Source of the DNA: Bacteroidota bacterium
Lineage (GTDB): Bacteria > Bacteroidota > Ignavibacteria > SZUA-365
NCBI GenBank assembly: GCA_018224415.1
Contig: JAGTUZ010000086.1
Location: 1-11,861 of the forward strand
DNA: 11,861 nt
Reading direction: 5' to 3'
The position numbers and the translations under genes are program-made. The notes under the pieces were generated by a model. The model saw only the letters and a list, made by a program, of their open reading frames with translations, was not told the DNA's origin and ran no database searches. Below, in pieces: positions 1-5,552 of the stretch (positions are counted from its first letter, which is position 1; each line of letters begins with the position of its first letter).

Positions 1-65
1 CGCTGATGACCATCCTGGGCAATCTCGGGTTGCTCGAGGTGGAGGTGTTCCGCTATTATGAATGA
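1..65 (+). CDS. C-terminal end of an unidentified protein (partial)
   Basis: The frame starting at base 3 stays open to a TGA at 63-65 and encodes 20 residues ending EVEVFRYYE. Codon choice is strongly GC3-biased (CTG, ATC, GGC, CTC, GAG, GTG), as in the genes downstream, which favours a real gene tail over a chance frame. The other two forward frames also stop, but their composition looks non-coding. Too little is present to name a family. Its orientation matches the pilus-like genes, so it could be another component of that locus, but the 215-bp AT-rich gap argues for separate transcription. Confidence 0.45.
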   Translation, partial: LMTILGNLGLLEVEVFRYYE

Positions 66-280
66 CGGCACCCGGCGAGAACACCCACCGGGAAGGACAC
101 AGGCAAGGTGACACCCGTGATTCGGAACAGAATATTTTTTGTTCGTTTTTTTCTTCGTGTGCTTCCCCTGGTTGAATTAAATGCATATATTTCAATGCAT
201 CCGGTAAAGCAGGTGAAGCACAGGTTGAATAGAGCGATTGAAACCTCAATCCACCAGTGAACACTAAAGAAACAGGCACG
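66..280 (+). promoter_or_regulatory. AT-rich intergenic region, likely terminator and promoter for the pilus-like operon
   Basis: This is the only long non-coding gap before the pilus-like genes, and it is clearly richer in A/T than its surroundings. It holds a weak hairpin, GAACA at 125-129 pairing with TGTTC at 140-144, followed by a T-rich run at 146-152, which could end the upstream gene. Further on, ATGCAT occurs at 181-186 and again at 195-200. Each copy is itself a palindrome, and together they frame TATATTTC (186-193), which is close to the Bacteroidota -7 element TAnnTTTG. A TTGAAT at 172-177 has no well-spaced -10 partner. No promoter can be assigned with confidence; the role is inferred from position and composition. 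Confidence 0.3.
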
Positions 281-1600
281 ATGAGTCAGGATCCCGTCAC
301 AACGTCCCGGCCGATGGCAGCACGGAGCGACCACGCACAGAAGTCCTCCGCCGAACCCGCCATTCCGGAGCGATTGACCTCCAACGCGATGAAGGTGCTG
401 GAATTCGTGGTGAAAGACATGCCGCCGCATTATTTCGGCACGGAGAAGCAGGAATTCATCGCGAAGAAGCTCGAATCGCTCGACGACAAGGCCGTTGCGG
501 TGTTGCGGATGTTTTACGAACGCATTCTCGCCCGCATGCGCGAGCTGGAAGCTTCGGACATCGATCTCGGAAGTTTCGGGACGCGAGGTGAAATCTGGTT
601 CCGCGTGCATGGCAACAAGCTGCCACAGCGGGATCTGCCGGAGTTGAAGTCCCCGTTCAGCGACGTGCTGGTACAGGCGCTGGTAATGCCCCGTCAGCGA
701 CAGACACTGATTGATCGCCGCAGCCTCGATTTCTCCTATCATGTCGAGGAAAACGGCGAGCGTTTCCGTTACCGTGGCACGGCCTATTTCGATCTGGATG
801 CGGTCGGCATGAACATGCGAGCCATCACTGCGATCATCCGTCCCTACGGCAGCTACAATTTCCACCCCAACATCACCAACGTCGTCAATCTCAAGAACAC
901 GAAGGAGGGGTTGATCCTTGTCACCGGCATCACCGGTTCGGGCAAGAGTACGACGCTGGACGCCATCATCGACGCCAACAACAATTCCGTCGACGCGCAT
1001 ATCATCATCATCGGCGCGCCGATCGAGTACGTGCATACACCGGTGCGCTCGGTCATCCGTCATCGCGAGGTCGGGCGTGACGTCATGTCGTTCAAGGACG
1101 GCACAGTGCAGGCACTGCGACAGGATCCGGACATCGTGGTGATCGGTGAGATGCGCGATCCGGAGACCATCATGTCGGCGCTGGAAATCACCGATTCCGG
1201 TCACAAGGTGTTTTCGACACTGCATACATCCTCCGCGGTGGAGAGCATTGACCGCATTATCGGGGAAGTGCCGCCGATCGAGCAGGACCGCGTGCGCAAC
1301 CGTCTGGCCGATGTGCTGAAGGTTGTCATCTCCCAGAAGCTGGTCCCGACCGTGGACCGCAAGCGCGTGCTGGCGAAGGAAGTACTGATCGTCACGCCTT
1401 CGGTGCGTGCGGCGATCAAGAACGGCAACATCAGTGAGATTTACCAGATGATCACCGAGGGTTCTGCGCTTGGCATGCTCACCATGGAACAGGATCTTTA
1501 CCGGCTGTTCAAGAGCAACGTCATCAGCATCGACGAAGCAATCAATTACGCTAACAACAAGAAGCGGCTGCGGCAGCTGATCAACAAGCAGATCAGCTGA
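281..1600 (+). CDS. PilT-family type IV pilus / secretion ATPase with altered Asp box
   Basis: A 439-residue cytoplasmic hexameric ATPase of the PilT/GspE superfamily, which powers pilus retraction or secretion. Seen: a PilT-like N-terminal domain (ASDIDLG at residue 91, then FRVHGNKLP), Walker A GITGSGKST with K222, Walker B with catalytic Glu E290 in VVIGEMRDPETI, and a His box with H308 and H315. The C-terminal part (AIKNGNISEIYQMI) resembles the PilT AIRNLIRE region. The tetracysteine zinc motif of PilB/GspE is absent, so PilT fits better than an extension ATPase. It is about 95 residues longer than typical PilT, most of it before the N-domain. The Asp box, normally TIEDPIE, reads IIGAPIE: G245 and A246 replace Glu and Asp (bases 1013-1018). 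ATG at 281 follows a purine-rich AAAGAAACAGG. An in-frame GTG at 257 would add eight residues but has no visible ribosome site. First gene of the pilus-like run; the next begins 22 bp downstream. Confidence 0.9.
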   Translation: MSQDPVTTSRPMAARSDHAQKSSAEPAIPERLTSNAMKVLEFVVKDMPPHYFGTEKQEFIAKKLESLDDKAVAVLRMFYERILARMRELEASDIDLGSFGTRGEIWFRVHGNKLPQRDLPELKSPFSDVLVQALVMPRQRQTLIDRRSLDFSYHVEENGERFRYRGTAYFDLDAVGMNMRAITAIIRPYGSYNFHPNITNVVNLKNTKEGLILVTGITGSGKSTTLDAIIDANNNSVDAHIIIIGAPIEYVHTPVRSVIRHREVGRDVMSFKDGTVQALRQDPDIVVIGEMRDPETIMSALEITDSGHKVFSTLHTSSAVESIDRIIGEVPPIEQDRVRNRLADVLKVVISQKLVPTVDRKRVLAKEVLIVTPSVRAAIKNGNISEIYQMITEGSALGMLTMEQDLYRLFKSNVISIDEAINYANNKKRLRQLINKQIS

Positions 1601-1622
1601 TAATGTCCAGCCATGTGAGCCT

Positions 1623-3302
1623 ATGAGCAAAGCGGTACGTCCCCAGGAAATCTGTATCGGCATATCCATCGAAGGTACGATGCTGCGTCTGGCTGCCATC
1701 GGACGTCTGGGTACGAAGCTCAACGTGATGGATCTGGCATCCATGCCGTTGCCCGTAAAGCAGTTTTCCGCCAGTCTCGACGATGAAGGGGAACCCAGGA
1801 AATCCGACAACCCCTTCGACGATGAAGGGGGCGCGCGCAGCGCCGCGGAAGAGGGCGACAGCGACATTGATCTCGGATCGATCCGGGAGTTCATCGCCAC
1901 GCACTATCTGCCGAACGCATCCTTCACGCTTGGACTGGAACTCCCCTACGTCCGGACGCTGCTGCTTGCGACGGAAAAGAAAGACAACCCGTCGAAGCTC
2001 CGCGTGCGGCTTGCGGAGGAGATCGAAAAGCTGCATGGTGTCGCTCCGCAGAAACACGCCACGGCGCTTGAACGGGCAGGGGAGAAGCACACACTGGCCA
2101 TCGCCCGACTTGAGAATTCTCCGATGGTGGAGATCTGCACGTCACCCCAGGGAGGAGAGAAACGGCCGCCGCGGCTGAATTTGATCAGCAGCAACGAGAT
2201 CGCACTGATCAACATGGTGCGCGTGCATTTCCGGGCGGAAGCGGACGAGATCATGCATGTGATCCACGTCGACGACGACGTGACGCATTTCTTCGTGATG
2301 CGTGGCCATGACGTCGAGTACATCGGCCCGGCTATCCAGCAGGGCGCGCACGACGCGCACCTGGTTTCCACGCTGTACAACCGCATCGAGCTGACGGCTG
2401 AGGGTGCCGGCTTCCTCAATCCGGACAAAGTGGTGCTCAGCGGGAAGGCCGAGGAAATCGGACTGAAAGAAGAGATTCTCGAAAACAATCCGGAAGTCGT
2501 TTTCCATTCGTTGAAGCGTCTGCGCATCGGGCATTCCGACGACAAGGACCTTCTCCGTGAAATGAACAACTACCTCGTGCCAATCTCCCTGGCATGGCAG
2601 CAGCTGCAACCGAAAAACCCGCATTTCTATCGACTCGATGTGCTGCCTCCGCACATCCGCGAAGAACAGAAGCGTTTCAAGCTCGCATGGCACGGCGCTT
2701 TTCTCCTCCTTCTTCTTTTTGTCCTCGTGACCGCGCTGACGGTCATCGGACTGCAAAAACAAGCCGAAATCGCCACGATCAGTGCCGCTCTCGAATTCGA
2801 CCGGCAGCAGATCGCCGAACAGAGAGTCATTGTCAACCGGATCAACGAAATGGAAGACCGGTCCCAGGCAATCAAGATCGCCACGACCACGCTCGACACG
2901 CTGCTCGTCAACGCGGAAGTATGGACGGAAACCCTCGACACCCTTTCGAAGGGGACCGCATCCCTGCGTGATCTGTGGGTGAGCGAGATGACGATGGACA
3001 AAACCGGTGGACTCGCCATTGTCGGGTACGCGCTGCGCCGCGCCAGCATTCCGACGTTCTCCACCAGTATCGGAGTGACCCGTTTGCGTGAAATCACCAT
3101 CGCGGAGATCGGTGAAAAGAAACTCTTCCGTTATGATATCCATCTGCGCCAGGACAGCGCCTACCCATACAGCGGTTCCAAGGCCGCGCGTTGGCACGAC
3201 TCCGTGCACGCCGTGATCGGAGACATCGCTCCCGCACCGCCACCGAAGCCCACGGAGAACAAGACCGCTGCTCCGGCCGCGGGTGAATCCGGGGATCGTT
3301 AG
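1623..3302 (+). CDS. PilM-PilN fusion (GspL-like) inner-membrane assembly protein
   Basis: A 559-residue bitopic protein that appears to join two type IV pilus alignment proteins normally encoded separately. Residues 1-330 are cytoplasmic and PilM-like: an actin-fold opening (GISIEGTMLRLAAIG), a middle region with a long acidic insert, and VVLSGKAEEIGL in the place of the PilM glycine-rich segment. LDVLP at residues 338-342 matches the INLLP motif at the PilN N-terminus, which in classical systems docks onto PilM. One membrane helix follows (about 358-378), then a coiled coil (380-420) and a PilN-like periplasmic ferredoxin-like domain (about 430-530, with LAIVGYALRRASIP). The tail is rich in Pro and Ala. 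This order is also that of GspL in type II secretion, so a GspL relative is the alternative reading. No clear ribosome site precedes ATG 1623. The stop codon overlaps the ribosome site of the next gene, implying cotranslation. Confidence 0.8.
   Translation: MSKAVRPQEICIGISIEGTMLRLAAIGRLGTKLNVMDLASMPLPVKQFSASLDDEGEPRKSDNPFDDEGGARSAAEEGDSDIDLGSIREFIATHYLPNASFTLGLELPYVRTLLLATEKKDNPSKLRVRLAEEIEKLHGVAPQKHATALERAGEKHTLAIARLENSPMVEICTSPQGGEKRPPRLNLISSNEIALINMVRVHFRAEADEIMHVIHVDDDVTHFFVMRGHDVEYIGPAIQQGAHDAHLVSTLYNRIELTAEGAGFLNPDKVVLSGKAEEIGLKEEILENNPEVVFHSLKRLRIGHSDDKDLLREMNNYLVPISLAWQQLQPKNPHFYRLDVLPPHIREEQKRFKLAWHGAFLLLLLFVLVTALTVIGLQKQAEIATISAALEFDRQQIAEQRVIVNRINEMEDRSQAIKIATTTLDTLLVNAEVWTETLDTLSKGTASLRDLWVSEMTMDKTGGLAIVGYALRRASIPTFSTSIGVTRLREITIAEIGEKKLFRYDIHLRQDSAYPYSGSKAARWHDSVHAVIGDIAPAPPPKPTENKTAAPAAGESGDR
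1777..1830 (+). repeat. 15-bp in-frame direct repeat inside the PilM-like region
   Basis: TCGACGATGAAGGGG occurs at 1777-1791 and again, identically, at 1816-1830. The copies are 39 bases (13 codons) apart, so both are read in the same frame and give DDEG twice within an acidic, low-complexity loop of the PilM-PilN fusion. It looks like a small tandem duplication within a surface insert. Confidence 0.7.
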
Positions 3303-3312
3303 AGGACGCACC

Positions 3313-4230
3313 ATGCCATATGCAGTAAGAAACAGTATTGTCCTTGCCGTGCTCATCCTCCTGATCGGAGGCGGAGGCGCGGCATACATCTACCTGTTCC
3401 AGGATCCCGAGATCGAGGAACTCCTCGGAGAGCGCGCGGTCATCCAGCGGCAGCTCGGTGATACCGAAGACCTGTTCGACCGCCTCGTCAATGTCCAGGA
3501 ACGGGTCGAGGCGCTCAACGCCGCCTGGCGACGCCGGCCGAAAACTCTTGCCACGGAAGAGTCAGCCAACAGTACGAATATCTATCTCAACGACATCCTC
3601 GCCCAGAGCCCGGAACTCGACCTGAACGTGTTCACGCAAGACCAGGTACAGCAGAACGGCTGCGGCTTCACACGGTACCATCTCGCCGGGCAGGGTTCGT
3701 TCCAGAGTTTCATGCGGCTTGTGCAGTTCCTTGAATTCGGACCACGACTGATGAAGCTGCGGAATTTCGATGTGCGCGAGGTGCATGCCGTCGACGACGA
3801 ACGCGGTCGTATCACGCACACGGTGCAGTTCGATATCGACGTGCTTGCCTATTATTCCGACCAGCCTCCCTTTGCCGATTCACTCGAAACGCCATCGGTG
3901 GCTGCAACGTCTTTCCCGGCTATTCCCTATGATCCGTTCCTTTCTCTGATTGTCCCGGAAATTCCACCCAATACCTTTGGCCTGCCAAACGTCGAGCAGT
4001 CGACGCTGCTGGCAATAATGAAGGGGAGGGCCTTCATCAGCGATCAGAACAACCAATTGGTCATGCTAGCCGAAGGCGACGAAGTCTACCTGGGGTATGT
4101 TTCCAAAATCATGCCCGAGCGACGGCAGGTCCTCTTCATGCTCAACAAGGGCGGGATCATCGAACGCTCCATTCTCACGCTGCGCCTCGAGAACCAGTAT
4201 CTCGGCACGAAACGAAAGGTGAATCCATGA
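3313..4230 (+). CDS. PilO-like protein with C-terminal PilP-like domain (PilO-PilP fusion)
   Basis: A 305-residue inner-membrane protein facing the periplasm, predicted to pair with the PilN-like domain of its neighbour and link the inner membrane to the secretin. Seen: a short cytoplasmic N-terminus, one membrane helix (about residues 8-29), a coiled coil (31-65), and an alpha/beta domain with the PilO pattern (GQGSFQSFMRLVQFLEFGPR, then a strand and MKLRNFDVREV). A Pro-rich linker with YDPF near residue 210 resembles the disordered stretch of PilP. Residues 232-296 form a small beta domain (AIMKGRAFISDQNNQLVML, AEGDEVYLGYVSKIMPERRQ) like the PilP/GspC HR domain that binds secretin N-domains. 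Start ATG 3313 is set by AGAGGA at 3301-3306; an in-frame GTG at 3283 would overlap the previous gene and precede this site. It overlaps the secretin gene by ATGA. The PilO part is clear; the PilP assignment is fold-pattern inference. Confidence 0.75.
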   Translation: MPYAVRNSIVLAVLILLIGGGGAAYIYLFQDPEIEELLGERAVIQRQLGDTEDLFDRLVNVQERVEALNAAWRRRPKTLATEESANSTNIYLNDILAQSPELDLNVFTQDQVQQNGCGFTRYHLAGQGSFQSFMRLVQFLEFGPRLMKLRNFDVREVHAVDDERGRITHTVQFDIDVLAYYSDQPPFADSLETPSVAATSFPAIPYDPFLSLIVPEIPPNTFGLPNVEQSTLLAIMKGRAFISDQNNQLVMLAEGDEVYLGYVSKIMPERRQVLFMLNKGGIIERSILTLRLENQYLGTKRKVNP

Positions 4231-5492
4231 AACATCGTTTGCTATTTATAACCCTTCTGCTGCTCCTGCCCGCCGTAACGGCATTGGCGCAGGGACGGCT
4301 GCCCGTGCGGGAATACACCGCACCGGAAGAACTGATTTCCATGGACGCCACGACGAATTTCGATCAAGCCATCGGAATCTTCAACAACGCCAGCAAGCGC
4401 TTCCGCAGCAAGCCCATCATCTATGATGGAACGTCGAAGGACAAGGTGGGTCTTGACATCACGCACATGCACTGGCAGGACGCATTCGAACTCGTGCTCA
4501 GGTCCAAGGGATTCTGGTTCGAGGAAACCGAAGACATCGTACGTGTTTTCGAACTCAAGAAGGGAAGTGCGACTGCGGATACCGGCGCGGCAGCGGCAAA
4601 AAGCGCGATGGCGTCGCGCGACGTGCAGATCGCGGCCGTGTTTTTCGAGGCGAATCGTACGGAACTCGAGCGCCTCGGTCTCGACTGGTTCCTGCCCAAT
4701 ACCACGCCCTCGACCTCGGTCGGCTTTGAAATGTCAAACACCGGAACAACCAACTTCCACTCCGGCGAGGATGGAGGCGAAGGGCAGACGGAAATCGAGA
4801 TCGGTAATATCACCACGCTCGCCATCGGCAACGGTACGGCCGAGTTGCTTGCCGCGCTCAAGGCGCTGCAATCGGAGAATCTCGGAGAATTGATCTCAAG
4901 CCCGAACATCACGGTCCGTTCCGGCGAGAAGGGACGCATCCAGGTCGGGCAGGATTTCTCCATCAAACAGAAGGATTTTTCCGGCAATACTGTCGAACGG
5001 TTTTTCAGCACGGGCACGATCATCGATGTCACGCCTACTGTGCTGGTGCAGGACAGCCTCGAGTTTGTCAAGCTCGAGATCAGCGCGGAACGCAGCAGCT
5101 TCCAACCAGATCCCGTGTCCACAGTGATCAACAAGACAATCGCAACGACCTCGGTCATTCTGATCGACGGCGAGGAAACCGTGGTTGGCGGTCTGGTCAC
5201 CAACGAGGCGAAAGCCCTGCGACGCGGCGTCCCCGGTCTCAAGGACCTGCCCTGGTGGGTTTTCGGTCTGCGGTATATTTTTGGCTATGAGGAAACGACG
5301 GTCGACAAGAAGGAGCTGATCATCGTTCTGCGTGCGGACATCATGCCGTCGATCGAAAAACGTGTCGCGACCAAGCTCGCGGAAATCCGTGGCGGACAGA
5401 ACGCGCTCGAGAGAGAGTCTGTCCGTCTCGACGAATTGCGGCAGAACCTGCTCCGGCAGATTGAAGCGGCGAAGGAGCGGACGAACCAGTGA
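4227..5492 (+). CDS. Short PilQ/GspD-family secretin
   Basis: An outer-membrane secretin that would form the multimeric gated pore for a pilus or secreted substrate. Seen: a signal peptide ending ALA (cleavage after about residue 21), a single N0/STN-like domain (about 30-115, with AFELVLRSKGFWFEETEDI), then the secretin core (about 130-375). The core contains QSENLGELISSPNITVRSGE, a gate-region stretch, ILIDGEETVVGGLVT and VPGLKDLPWW, and ends with KKELIIVLRADIMP. Residues 376-421 are highly charged and predicted to form a coiled coil. At 421 residues it is much shorter than the usual 550-750: it has one recognisable N-domain and no AMIN or repeated N1 modules. ATG 4227 overlaps the previous stop (ATGA), with AAAGGTG just upstream, so the two genes are probably translationally coupled. 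A periplasmic PilP-like partner is encoded just before. No pilotin is visible. Confidence 0.88.
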   Translation: MKHRLLFITLLLLLPAVTALAQGRLPVREYTAPEELISMDATTNFDQAIGIFNNASKRFRSKPIIYDGTSKDKVGLDITHMHWQDAFELVLRSKGFWFEETEDIVRVFELKKGSATADTGAAAAKSAMASRDVQIAAVFFEANRTELERLGLDWFLPNTTPSTSVGFEMSNTGTTNFHSGEDGGEGQTEIEIGNITTLAIGNGTAELLAALKALQSENLGELISSPNITVRSGEKGRIQVGQDFSIKQKDFSGNTVERFFSTGTIIDVTPTVLVQDSLEFVKLEISAERSSFQPDPVSTVINKTIATTSVILIDGEETVVGGLVTNEAKALRRGVPGLKDLPWWVFGLRYIFGYEETTVDKKELIIVLRADIMPSIEKRVATKLAEIRGGQNALERESVRLDELRQNLLRQIEAAKERTNQ

Positions 5493-5552
5493 GACGAGGA
5501 GATGGCAATGCCAATGTCGAGCAAGTGACGAGCCAGCGAGGAAGGCGGTAGA

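Noticed and set aside
257..280. GTG at 257 as start of the PilT-like ATPase
   Set aside because: No ribosome site precedes it, and the ATG at 281 is preceded by a purine-rich stretch. The difference is only eight residues and cannot be settled from sequence alone.
281..1600. Reading the ATPase as PilB/GspE or TadA (extension/secretion type)
   Set aside because: The zinc-binding tetracysteine motif and MshEN/N1E N-terminal domains are absent, and the N-domain and C-terminal region resemble PilT. TadA-type N-terminal features are also missing.
56..1900. A 614-codon open frame on the - strand opposite the PilT-like gene
   Set aside because: It is the antisense shadow of the ATPase gene. The product is rich in His, Asp and Arg with no recognisable motifs, and the + strand frame carries all the ATPase boxes.
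2142..3389. A 415-codon - strand frame opposite the PilM-PilN fusion
   Set aside because: It has low-complexity composition and no family motifs, and overlaps a well-supported + strand gene; high GC codon bias commonly opens such antisense frames.
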